This document shows positions 6,410 to 14,787 of a stretch of 35,215 nucleotides of DNA, one piece after another (position 1 is the stretch's first letter; the number at the start of each line of letters is the position of its first letter). The notes under the pieces are model-generated. The model saw only the letters and a program-made list of their open reading frames with translations, was not told the DNA's origin and ran no database searches. Source of the stretch: Thermoplasmata archaeon (lineage in GTDB: Archaea > Thermoplasmatota > Thermoplasmata > Thermoplasmatales > Thermoplasmataceae); the NCBI GenBank assembly GCA_021802055.1, contig JAKAAY010000017.1, forward strand, positions 1 to 35,215, read 5' to 3'. The position numbers and the translations under genes were made by a program.

Positions 6410-9400
6410 ATGTACATCGAATCGCTGGAACTGGATAACTTCAAGTCGTTCGGATTCAAGAAAATCCTTCATTTCAAGAAGGGTTTCACCATAATAAGCG
6501 GCCCTAACGGGAGTGGAAAGAGTAACATAGGAGATGCTTTTCTTTTTGTCCTCGGCACGAGGTCTTCGAAGACCATAAGAGTGGACAGGCTCTTTGAACT
6601 CATACACAAGCCTTCACAGGACCAGAAACAGAAGAACTACTGCAGAGTAAGCATAACCATAGATTCTGAGCAGGAGAACCTTCCGGAGGACGCACGAAAG
6701 ACAAAGATTACCAGAGAGCTGGTAAGAGAAGGGGAAGAATACAAAAGCAATTATTATCTCAACGACCAGAGGGTCAAGAAATACGACATTGAGGACTACC
6801 TGCAGAGGGTTCAGCTCCTCCTTGATTCATACAGCTTTGTCCTGCAGGGTGATATAAACAATATTTTCAAGATGACCGGCATGGAGAGAAGAAAACTTCT
6901 GGAATCCATTGCAGGAATCGAGAGCTATAACATACAGATAGAGAAGGCAAAGAGTGACATTGACGGCATAATGAACAATCTCAGGACCATAGAGACCCTG
7001 AGAGTCGAGCTTACTCAGAGGGTGGAATCCCTAAAGTTGCAGAAAGAGGATGCCCTTAACTACAACAGGTATGTTGAGGAGATCAACAACCTCAATGCCA
7101 CGATCCTCAAGCGTGAGTTGATGGGGCTGAGCACACAGATTGAAGCCCTTAAACGCCAGGCTGTTGAAATAGAGAGAAACGAGAATGAACTGAAGCAGAA
7201 AAGACAGGAGATTTCCACCTGCATCGAGTCCAATATTGCGAGAATCAGGGAAACGGAACGAAGGAAGGAGAGGATTTCTGGCCAGGAACTCAAGGATATC
7301 ACTGACAGAGTAAACGCCGTTCGAATTAAGAAAGCAGAAGACCAGATCAGGAGATCAAACCTGGAGGACGAATCCGGGAAGCTGGAATCGGAAAAGGCTA
7401 ATTTGGAAACCGAAGACGGGGAAATATCCGGGAGGATTGTGGAACTTGAAAACCTGAAGAGTGAGAATAATGCGCGTTCCACTGAACTCACAGAGAAGGT
7501 CAGGTTCCTGGAAGGAGAGCTTAAAAAGATCTCCTCTGAGGGAGACGAGATCAGCGAGGACATTTTCAAAATGCAGACGGACCTCAAATCGTCTGATGAC
7601 CGGATCACATCACTCAACAGGGAAATAGAGAAGATCGTTCAGGAGCAAAAATCCACTGAATCCACGAAGGAGAAGAAAATTACAGAGCTTGCAATGCTTG
7701 AGACCCAGAAGGGCGATCTGGAGTTTGAGGCCAAGGATGCAAGGTGGAGACTAAAGCAAATCAGCGAAGTAATGGTCACGCGTAAAGCCGATCTCGAAGC
7801 GGCCAACTCCAGATTTATAGAACTCCGCAGGCTTATTTCTGAAAAGACGAGGGAAAAGGATGCCCTGGTGAAGAGGATGATGCAGGAGAACTCAGAATAT
7901 GAGAGGATATCCCACATGGTCTCTTCCCAAAACCCGACTTCAAGACCGCTTCAGGCAATCTACCGTGCGACTTCATCGGGTGAAATCACCGGGGTCATCG
8001 GGAAGCTGAAGGAATTGATCTCCTTTGACGAGAAATTCCGAAGCGCAGTTGAAGCCTCTGCAGGTGCCAGACTCAATGCACTTGTTGTGGAGGACGATGG
8101 CGTAGCAGAGAAGTGTCTGTCCATACTTAAGAGGGAGCGCGCGGGCAAACTCACTTTCCTTCCCCTTAACAAGGTGGTTACGGGAAGACCCAGAGGTAAG
8201 GCCATTCTCATCAGGAATTCCGGAGAGAGCCTGGGATATGTGTCGGAGAACATCAAGTACGACGGCAAATATGAAAACGTGATATGGTACTGTTTTCAGG
8301 ATACCCTCATAATGGCCGATGTCACCTCTGCAAGGAAGAACATGGGAGGAGTCAGGCTTGTTACCCTTGACGGAGATATCTTTGAGACCAGCGGTGCCAT
8401 AACAGGAGGATTTATTGAGAGAGCTGGCGATCAGGCCTCCCTGGAGCAGAAAGCATCCAGGCTGTCTGCATCAATATCGGAAATAAGCGCAAATGTGGCT
8501 TCTCTTGGCGATGAATTATCCAGACTCCAGAACGAAATGCAGGAGGCTGGCACCAGAATCGCAGAACTTTCCAAAACGGAGGGTGAAAGCGGTTCACAGA
8601 CCTCGTCATACAGCGAAATCATAAAGTCTTCCGAAGATAAGATATTGTCCATTTCCGGCAGGATAACGGAACTTAAAAGAGAGATCGAGCTCCTGGATTC
8701 CCTGGTCCTTACGTTTGAGAAGAAGATCGGGGACATATCTGTGCAGATTGATCAGGAGAACAGCACCAGATCTGCCATATATTCAAAGCTTGAAAAAATC
8801 TCACCCGAACTCATAGCAAGAAAGAAGGAAGTTTCAGACAGGCTTGATTCTGCTAGAACAGATGCTGCCAGCATTCTCGTGGAGATCAATAGACTTACCA
8901 CAGAGGAAAGCGTCGTGAAACGAAGAAAATCTGAAATCTCCAGAAGAATCCAAGAAATTACAGTAAGACTGAAGGAAATTGCAGTCCTTGACCAGCAGAT
9001 TGCTGCGATCATGCAGGAGAGTATGGCTGAACTGGAAAAACTCAAGCTCCTGGAAGAACAGATAGACTCGAGAAACAAAGAACTCAACAGAGAAATTGAG
9101 AAACTCAGCGGGGAGAATAAAACCTACAATGCTACGGTCGACGACATAAATGTTCAGCTATCATCACTTCATGACTCGCACCTCAGCCTCAATATCCGCG
9201 TCGGAACCCTCGGTGATAAATACGCCGAGACCGAGGCTAAGATGGCGGAGGCCAAAGGCACACCACTGGAAACGGATATGACCTCCGCACAGATGAAGGC
9301 CCGCATCACTTTCATAAACGAGGAAATCGAAAAGATGGGGCCCATAAATCTGAGGGCCATAGAGGATTACGACCACGAAAGAGATAATCTTGAGAAGATG

Positions 9401-9967
9401 AACATGGAGATCGGGCAGCTCAACGATGAAAGAACAGAGCTGGAGAGCCTCATGGACAAGCTGAATGAACAGAAAAAGGTTATATTCCTCAGGCTTGTCA
9501 GCAACATTAACGAGAGAATGCAGTCAATATATTACGTACTCTCAAACGGAGGAGAAGCACGCCTTGAGATTTCAGATGAGAATGACCCTCTGAATGCAGA
9601 GGTGTTCATTAGCGCAAGGCCCAAAGGAAATAATTTCAACAAAATTGAACTGCTCAGCGGAGGCGAGAAGAGCGTAACGGCACTTGCATTTATAATGGCA
9701 GTGCAGAGAATCAGTCCATCCCCGGTGTATTACCTTGACGAAATCGACATGTACCTCGATGGAACCAATGCGGAGAGGATAGGCAAAATGTTCATGGAAA
9801 ACTCCTATACGGCCCAGACGATCGTTGTGACCCTGAAGAGATCACTTCTAAAATACGCAAATCAGATGATCGGGGTAACGAGCTTTGATGGCGTCAATAC
9901 TGAAATATTTGAGAAGGAGATCAAGGAAATGGGAGACGTGAAAGAGGAGGAATCAAATGCAAGTTGA
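6410..9967 (+). CDS. smc: Chromosome segregation protein SMC
   Basis: This 1185-residue SMC ATPase forms the coiled-coil core of the archaeal condensin that organises and segregates the chromosome. Walker A is GPNGSGKS (31-38). Two long coiled-coil arms flank a hinge at about 523-668 (from EITGVIGKLKELI to GAITGGFI). The C-terminal head carries the ABC signature LSGGEKS near 1081 and Walker B VYYLDEID near 1105, followed by MYLDGTNAERIG as D-loop. The ATG at 6410 is preferred over a TTG at 6392 because the first strand of SMC heads starts there and the promoter spacing fits. The scpA gene overlaps its last 11 bp, so the two are co-translated. Confidence 0.97.
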   Translation: MYIESLELDNFKSFGFKKILHFKKGFTIISGPNGSGKSNIGDAFLFVLGTRSSKTIRVDRLFELIHKPSQDQKQKNYCRVSITIDSEQENLPEDARKTKITRELVREGEEYKSNYYLNDQRVKKYDIEDYLQRVQLLLDSYSFVLQGDINNIFKMTGMERRKLLESIAGIESYNIQIEKAKSDIDGIMNNLRTIETLRVELTQRVESLKLQKEDALNYNRYVEEINNLNATILKRELMGLSTQIEALKRQAVEIERNENELKQKRQEISTCIESNIARIRETERRKERISGQELKDITDRVNAVRIKKAEDQIRRSNLEDESGKLESEKANLETEDGEISGRIVELENLKSENNARSTELTEKVRFLEGELKKISSEGDEISEDIFKMQTDLKSSDDRITSLNREIEKIVQEQKSTESTKEKKITELAMLETQKGDLEFEAKDARWRLKQISEVMVTRKADLEAANSRFIELRRLISEKTREKDALVKRMMQENSEYERISHMVSSQNPTSRPLQAIYRATSSGEITGVIGKLKELISFDEKFRSAVEASAGARLNALVVEDDGVAEKCLSILKRERAGKLTFLPLNKVVTGRPRGKAILIRNSGESLGYVSENIKYDGKYENVIWYCFQDTLIMADVTSARKNMGGVRLVTLDGDIFETSGAITGGFIERAGDQASLEQKASRLSASISEISANVASLGDELSRLQNEMQEAGTRIAELSKTEGESGSQTSSYSEIIKSSEDKILSISGRITELKREIELLDSLVLTFEKKIGDISVQIDQENSTRSAIYSKLEKISPELIARKKEVSDRLDSARTDAASILVEINRLTTEESVVKRRKSEISRRIQEITVRLKEIAVLDQQIAAIMQESMAELEKLKLLEEQIDSRNKELNREIEKLSGENKTYNATVDDINVQLSSLHDSHLSLNIRVGTLGDKYAETEAKMAEAKGTPLETDMTSAQMKARITFINEEIEKMGPINLRAIEDYDHERDNLEKMNMEIGQLNDERTELESLMDKLNEQKKVIFLRLVSNINERMQSIYYVLSNGGEARLEISDENDPLNAEVFISARPKGNNFNKIELLSGGEKSVTALAFIMAVQRISPSPVYYLDEIDMYLDGTNAERIGKMFMENSYTAQTIVVTLKRSLLKYANQMIGVTSFDGVNTEIFEKEIKEMGDVKEEESNAS

Positions 9968-10763
9968 GGATATTATCAAGAGCGTGGCAGTCCAGGGATC
10001 GCTCCTCGACCTTGACACGGACCTCTACCAGAACATAATAAGTGAGAGCCGCAGGAGCGCAGTCCCGCAGGATGACGTGCTTTCGAGGATCATCTCAAAC
10101 ATAGTGAGACTTTGCGAATCTGGAGCCGTGGATCCCTGGTATATCGACATCAACGGCATTTCCAGAATACTATCATCAATGATTGATGAAAACTTCAGTG
10201 ATTTTGCGCAGGCAGGGTACCTGATGTGGCAGGCCTGGCACATTCTGTTCAAGAAATCCGAAAAGCTCATCAGTGACGCAGACTGGAAGAGAACGGTGGA
10301 ATCTGAAGAGGTGGACTTCAGCGCCGATACCCTGGATCCTGTTTACACGGACGTGGAGATAACCGGGATAAACGGATCCCCGGTGATTGGAGTGAGGGAG
10401 CCTGTCCAGCACAGGGAGAGGAGAAGAATCCTCATGGTGGAACTCCTCGAGGCCATTCGGAAAGCTTATTATTTCAAGCGAGACAGAAAAGATCCTGTAC
10501 AGATCGTCGAAGCTCCCCGGGAGATCGACATAGACGGCATTGTAAACAACCTTAACGCTGAGGAGCCGGAGCGGGAGATAGAAAAACTCCGTGCCGATAT
10601 AATGTCACTAAACCTCGAGAGATTTTCCTTTAGAGAACTCACATTTGCTTCCACCATGGATCCCCCAGCGATTTTTCTCTATCTGATGTTCCTCGCAAGA
10701 AACCACATTGTAAAGCTTTCGCAGGAATCAGCGTATGGTGAGATATGGATCGCCCTGGTGTAG
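9957..10763 (+). CDS. scpA: Segregation and condensation protein A (kleisin)
   Basis: ScpA is the kleisin that bridges the two SMC heads. The 268-residue protein has the N-terminal helical domain (SLLDLDTDLYQNI, then SGAVDPWYIDINGI), a long acidic middle, and a C-terminal winged helix (FLYLMFLARNHIVKLSQESAYGEIWI) typical of the family. A strong Shine-Dalgarno GGAGG lies 7 nt before the ATG inside smc. No scpB gene follows in this window. The next gene overlaps its last 19 bp. Confidence 0.92.
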   Translation: MQVEDIIKSVAVQGSLLDLDTDLYQNIISESRRSAVPQDDVLSRIISNIVRLCESGAVDPWYIDINGISRILSSMIDENFSDFAQAGYLMWQAWHILFKKSEKLISDADWKRTVESEEVDFSADTLDPVYTDVEITGINGSPVIGVREPVQHRERRRILMVELLEAIRKAYYFKRDRKDPVQIVEAPREIDIDGIVNNLNAEEPEREIEKLRADIMSLNLERFSFRELTFASTMDPPAIFLYLMFLARNHIVKLSQESAYGEIWIALV

Positions 10764-11017
10764 ATAGCGGGGCATGGCCCGGAAAGACCTTCATCAGCGC
10801 CTCGGATCTTGCTGAATACTCTTACTGCAGTACCCAGTGGTACATGGATAAGATGGGATACCAGCGTGACGAGAGGGCTAACACGAGGATGGTGACTGGC
10901 CGCCAGATGCATCAGGAACTGGGTACAAGAACAAGGAACTCCAGATCTATTCTCAGGATCGGATCCCTTCTGTTACTTGTTTCCATCGTGCTTCTAGTCA
11001 TCATGTTGCTGGCATGA
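10745..11017 (+). CDS. Cas4-like nuclease, chain A: Fe-S cysteine, active-site His and one TM helix
   Basis: This 90-residue protein matches only the N-terminal part of Cas4/RecB-type PD-(D/E)XK exonucleases. SASDLAEYSYCSTQWYM carries Cys28, the position of the first Fe-S ligand, and GRQMHQELG carries His56, the motif I histidine. It then ends in one hydrophobic helix (73-90), preceded by Arg-rich residues that would stay in the cytoplasm. The catalytic Asp, Glu and Lys are missing here and lie in the next gene, whose ATG overlaps this stop (ATGA). GGTGA precedes the ATG, which lies inside scpA. A frameshift in one longer gene is the alternative; the clean ATGA junction and the helix on each side favour two real chains. 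Confidence 0.75.
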   Translation: MDRPGVDSGAWPGKTFISASDLAEYSYCSTQWYMDKMGYQRDERANTRMVTGRQMHQELGTRTRNSRSILRIGSLLLLVSIVLLVIMLLA

Positions 11018-11535
11018 ACTACCTCTTTCTGGGAATTACAGTGGCCATTCTTCTGATTTCCTTAATTCTGCTTATCACCGGCTTTAGACGCAATGCAAGA
11101 GATGCGGTACCAACGGGGTCCATGGTATATGGTGACCTGCATTCCAGAGGCACCACCATGCGTTCCCACACCTACGGGCTCTCCGGAAAGCCTGACATGG
11201 TCGTGAAATCGGGGAGGAACCTGATACCGTATGAATACAAGAACACGGATACGGCGAAACCTCGAGATGGGCACCTGGTGCAGATGGGGGCTTATTTCCT
11301 GATTCTGGAGGACCTGAATCCTGGATTGAAGGTACCATATGGAATAATTAAGTACAGGAATTCGGCATTCAAGGTGCCAAATTCCGCACAGTTGAGGGGT
11401 AAGGTACTGTATGTGGCAGACCAGATCAGGAACAACACCGGCGAACCAAAGAGAAACCACGAGAATCCCATGAAGTGCATGCCTTGCTCCTTCAGGGAAA
11501 TATGCACACAAAGCTTAATTATATTGCAGAGGTGA
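11014..11535 (+). CDS. Cas4-like nuclease, chain B: TM helix, PD-(D/E)XK core and Fe-S cysteines
   Basis: The 173-residue protein starts with a hydrophobic helix (3-23) followed by RRNAR, which predicts the rest is cytoplasmic. The nuclease core follows: Asp61 in GLSGKPDMVV, Glu74-x-Lys76 in IPYEYKNT, and Gln90/Tyr94 in HLVQMGAYFLILED. Next come PYGIIKYRNS and the three-cysteine cluster Cys155, Cys158, Cys164 in KCMPCSFREIC. These are the motifs of the Cas4 family of Fe-S exonucleases, except for the His and first Cys, which are in the gene just upstream. There is no CRISPR array or other cas gene in the window, so a CRISPR role is not indicated. The smc-scpA context suggests DNA end processing or chromosome maintenance at the membrane. 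Confidence 0.78.
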   Translation: MNYLFLGITVAILLISLILLITGFRRNARDAVPTGSMVYGDLHSRGTTMRSHTYGLSGKPDMVVKSGRNLIPYEYKNTDTAKPRDGHLVQMGAYFLILEDLNPGLKVPYGIIKYRNSAFKVPNSAQLRGKVLYVADQIRNNTGEPKRNHENPMKCMPCSFREICTQSLIILQR

Positions 11536-11545
11536 TGCCCTCCCG

Positions 11546-12583
11546 ATGGACCCATATGCCCTCCTGACCAGGGGAACGTCAGAGGTAATTACCGAAGAAG
11601 AGGCGAGAACCCTTATAACTCGCAAATTCACGGGATACATCGGTTTTGAACCATCCGGAATACCGCATATCGCCCTCGGGTTGCTTTGGCCCAGGAAAAT
11701 TGCTGAAATAGTTGATGCAGGCTGTGAAATGACTGTTTATCTCGCGGACTGGCACGCCATGGTCAACGACAAGCTCGGACGCGACATGGGCAGAATAAGG
11801 GCCAGTGGCAGGATTTTTGAGAGGGTAATGAGGAGAATGGGTGTACCGGACGGAGTCAAGTTCATCTGGGCCAGCGATGTACTTGACGACCCGGAATACT
11901 GGAAGATGCTCCTCAATGTGGCAAAGAATTCCAGCCTCAAGCGTCTTGTGAGGGCACTGCCCATAATGGGAAGAAGCGAAACCGACGCCAACCTCGATTT
12001 CAGCAAGTACATATACCCCCTGATGCAGGTGACTGACATATTCTTCCTTGAGTTTGATCTGGCCCTGGGTGGAATGGATCAGAGACATGCGCATATGCTT
12101 GCCAGGGATATAGCCGATAAGATGGGAATGAAGAAGGTCGTGGCCATCCATTCCCCCCTCATCTCCAGCCTCAAGGGCAGGGGGAGAATGGACCCGGTCT
12201 CGGATCCCAGTGCCATAAAGATGTCCAAGAGCGATGTCAGTTCCGGAATTTTCATGTTTGATAGCCCCGATGAAATAAGGCGGAAGATATCGGCATCATT
12301 CTGCCCCGCCCAAACCATTGCTGAAAACCCCGTTGCGGACATATTGAAGCTTGTGATTCTTCCAAGGTACCCGCAAGGGATAACCATTTCCAGACCGGAG
12401 GGCAAGGGAGGGCCCATACATGTCAGCGATGAGGCAGCCTTTTCGCAGATGTACAGTTCTGGCGGCATTCACCCTGCGGACCTGAAGACTACCGTGGCAG
12501 ATTACCTTGTTGAACTTCTGGAGCCCATGAAGGCCCTTGGGGAAGAGCTCCGATCAGACATTGATACTGTCCTCTCCAGATAA
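11546..12583 (+). CDS. tyrS: Tyrosyl-tRNA synthetase
   Basis: This 345-residue class I enzyme charges tRNA-Tyr. The archaeal/eukaryotic TyrRS signature GYIGFEPSG begins at residue 30, with the HIGH-equivalent reading PHIALG (40-45). That is closer to the PHVA form of animal enzymes than to the HLGH of methanogens. Further motifs are YLADWHAMVND, YPLMQVTDI and GGMDQRHAHMLAR in the active site, and KMSKS at 225-229. No separate anticodon-binding extension is present, as in archaeal TyrRS. GAGGTGAT lies about 10 nt before the ATG, and the gene is the last of the smc operon. Confidence 0.95.
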   Translation: MDPYALLTRGTSEVITEEEARTLITRKFTGYIGFEPSGIPHIALGLLWPRKIAEIVDAGCEMTVYLADWHAMVNDKLGRDMGRIRASGRIFERVMRRMGVPDGVKFIWASDVLDDPEYWKMLLNVAKNSSLKRLVRALPIMGRSETDANLDFSKYIYPLMQVTDIFFLEFDLALGGMDQRHAHMLARDIADKMGMKKVVAIHSPLISSLKGRGRMDPVSDPSAIKMSKSDVSSGIFMFDSPDEIRRKISASFCPAQTIAENPVADILKLVILPRYPQGITISRPEGKGGPIHVSDEAAFSQMYSSGGIHPADLKTTVADYLVELLEPMKALGEELRSDIDTVLSR

Positions 12584-12920
12584 CCACTGATCAGGCACAG
12601 CCTTCCGGGTTCACGCACCTCCAGCCGCTGAGGCACCTTGCAAGGCTTTCAAATGCCATCACGATCAATTCCCTTCTGCATGGAACTTAAGCCGGGTCAG
12701 CATTCATTAAGCCAACTTGCGTGGTATGGATAACGATGCGCGGGATCTCACAGGTAATTCCGGATTTGTCCCACCGGGCATATGGAAGATAGAATTTTCC
12801 AGTGCATCCGCGGAAGCATACTATTAAGGCGCATGCAGTTCCTGATACCTGTTCCCCATCACCCCCATGGATAGGTTTATGCGGAGGGGATGAGATGAAT
12901 TAAATCCGCTTAAATGCCTC
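12584..12920. other. Intergenic region between convergent tyrS and fen1
   Basis: This 337-nt stretch has no convincing gene. It holds a short hairpin CTCCT-AAA-AGGAG at 12918-12930 that covers the fen1 stop codon and could help termination. It also holds a 22-codon minus-strand ORF (12591-12659) with three cysteines, too short to accept as a gene. I see no RNA gene. Confidence 0.5.
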
Positions 12921-13937
12921 CTAAAAGGAGTCGAGGCTGCTTTGTGTACGGCTCTTTGATGATTTCAGAATTGAATCCGCATAGGGCTGCACCCTCTGGG
13001 CTGAAAATGAATGCTTCTCACAGAGGAAGTCCATAAGCTTATCCAAATCCGGCGGTATGAACTGCAGATCCTTTACTTCCACATAGGGAGGGTTCCTGAA
13101 GAGGTCTCTGATCAGTTCGTAATTATCAATGGTAACATTCTTTGCTGCCAGGACTGCCTCCAGGCTTCCATATTTTTTTATGAGTGCCAGCGCACTTTTC
13201 GGACCAACCCTTTTCAGTCCTCCGTTGAAATCGGTGCCAACCATCATGCCGATGTCTATGAGCTGATCCCTGGTAAGTTGATGGCGGGCTAGAGTTGCTT
13301 CAAGATCAATTTCTTCGGGTATGACGTTGACGTAAATGCTTCTCCCGGGGAGTTTCCTTCTCCCCGTGAACGCAAAATTTCTGTAAAGCTTCCTCGCCCC
13401 GAAAAGGAGACAGTCGAAGTCCTGTGAAATTACGCCATCTGCTAATCCTCTTGCCGACATCTCCGAGGCCTGGGCTTCACCCTCTGATGGAGCCTGGACG
13501 TGTGGAAGTCCCATGTAAGTGAGAAGTTCCTTCACCTCCTGAACCATCGCAGGGGTTATGTAATTCACTCTGGCTGAAAGCGATCTTATTCTTTCGGTAT
13601 CGCCCTCTTCAATGGCCGCTTCAAGCTCAAGTCTGCTCTTTTCCTTTATTCGCCGCCTCTCTTCGATTGTCCTGTTCTTGAGTTCCGAGGGCTTGCCATC
13701 GAACACATATATGGGCTTTATCCCGTTTTCCAGCATGGATGTGGTCCGGTAAAATACGCCGGACAGATGGGATGTTACGTTTCCTTCGTTATCCATAAGT
13801 GGAGTCCCGTCCGGCTGGCGGATGCTGCTAAGGAACTGGTATATTATGTTGTATGCATCCAAAGCCATGACCGAACCCGAATGATCCTTCAGGCTGGTGC
13901 TTTTCCTTTCCACAATATCCCCGATATCTACACCCAT
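12921..13937 (-). CDS. fen: Flap endonuclease 1
   Basis: FEN1 removes 5' flaps in lagging-strand maturation and repair. The 338-residue protein starts MGVDIGDIVERK, the usual archaeal FEN1 start. It has the metal-binding and active-site segments ALDAYNIIYQFLSSIRQ, YVFDGKP, APSEGEAQAS, VISQDFDCLLFG and GTDFNGG, and the helix-hairpin-helix region KRVGPKSALALIKKYGS. It ends TQSSLDSF, a PCNA-interacting peptide. An ATG 15 nt upstream (13952) is in frame; I prefer 13937 by family length and because a TATA-like box (13961-13968) lies about 27 nt away. radB is upstream on the same strand. Confidence 0.95.
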   Translation of the reverse strand: MGVDIGDIVERKSTSLKDHSGSVMALDAYNIIYQFLSSIRQPDGTPLMDNEGNVTSHLSGVFYRTTSMLENGIKPIYVFDGKPSELKNRTIEERRRIKEKSRLELEAAIEEGDTERIRSLSARVNYITPAMVQEVKELLTYMGLPHVQAPSEGEAQASEMSARGLADGVISQDFDCLLFGARKLYRNFAFTGRRKLPGRSIYVNVIPEEIDLEATLARHQLTRDQLIDIGMMVGTDFNGGLKRVGPKSALALIKKYGSLEAVLAAKNVTIDNYELIRDLFRNPPYVEVKDLQFIPPDLDKLMDFLCEKHSFSAQRVQPYADSILKSSKSRTQSSLDSF

Positions 13938-13960
13938 CCTGTTTACATCCATTCCTGGGA

Positions 13961-13968
13961 ATAAAACC
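13961..13968 (-). promoter_or_regulatory. TATA-like box of fen1
   Basis: GGTTTTAT on the minus strand, about 27 nt before the ATG at 13937. It is a modest match to the archaeal TATA consensus. Confidence 0.4.
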
Positions 13969-14067
13969 TTTGTTGTCCCTGCTGTTCTGGAATTCAGGCG
14001 GAACTGTGCGGAACATCAGATGTCCCCGAGACCGTGAAGTTTCAGGGCCGGAAATTCCAGATCAAGG

Positions 14068-14766
14068 TTACTGCTCACAGCTTATCCCAAAATCCGTGAG
14101 TCTGAAGGGCACACCGGCATCCTCCTTGATAGATCTGTGCTTGATGACCGACAGCCTCCTCTTTCCACCGGGAATCCGTTCTATTCTGTAAATTGCCTTC
14201 ATGACATGGTCTATGATAAACCCCCCGAAGGGCTGAAGATTTCCTGATTCAATGTCCTGGTATATCTGGTTCGTTATGAGCACAGGGATACCGGTTCGGG
14301 AACACAGTGAATTCAGGGCGCCGAGTTGCTTCTGCATCATAGAGGTTCGCCCCTGAAAATCGTTGCTCTTCTCCAACCTGAAATATTCTGTGAATGAATC
14401 GATGATCACGAGGCCCGGGTTTTCCATTTTCTCGATCAGCTTTGGGAGCCTGATGATTGATAGATCCTGATCTTCGAGAGACGTGATCCTGTAGACAACA
14501 AGATTTCTTAGTTCCTCAGTATTGCCGCCTGAAACCTGCCCGAGGCGTTCGATGGAGATGCCTTCGGAATCCATGTATAGTACGGAAAGGCCAGATTTCA
14601 ATGCCGAAAGAGCATACTGCATGCAGAGATTGGTCTTCCCTGCGCCACCCTCACCGTAGATCTCGGTGATGATCCCACTTTCAACCCCCCCGCATGTCAG
14701 CTCATCTATGCAGGATATCCCCGTGGGGAGTTTCTTGGGAATTGCTGCAGTATCTACCTTGTCCAT
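14068..14766 (-). CDS. radB: DNA repair and recombination protein RadB
   Basis: RadB is the short euryarchaeal RecA/RadA paralogue that supports recombination. At 232 residues it is the ATPase core only, without the N-terminal HhH domain of RadA. Walker A is GEGGAGKT (38-45). Walker B is LVIIDS (119-124). The NQIYQD region and the PFGGFIIDHV segment fit the family. It lies 21 nt after the HAD phosphatase gene on the same strand and about 130 nt before fen1. Confidence 0.93.
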   Translation of the reverse strand: MDKVDTAAIPKKLPTGISCIDELTCGGVESGIITEIYGEGGAGKTNLCMQYALSALKSGLSVLYMDSEGISIERLGQVSGGNTEELRNLVVYRITSLEDQDLSIIRLPKLIEKMENPGLVIIDSFTEYFRLEKSNDFQGRTSMMQKQLGALNSLCSRTGIPVLITNQIYQDIESGNLQPFGGFIIDHVMKAIYRIERIPGGKRRLSVIKHRSIKEDAGVPFRLTDFGISCEQ

Positions 14767-14787
14767 GTTCCTTCCTGCGGTTACCTA

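Noticed and set aside
7060-9087. Several long Ser-rich open frames on the strand opposite smc.
   Set aside because: They are reverse-strand shadows of the Glu/Lys-rich coiled coil of SMC, which gives Ser/Leu/Phe-rich frames free of stops.
10745-11535. A CRISPR-Cas system, because of the Cas4-like motifs.
   Set aside because: No CRISPR repeats, cas1, cas2 or effector genes are in the window; the neighbours are smc, scpA and tyrS.
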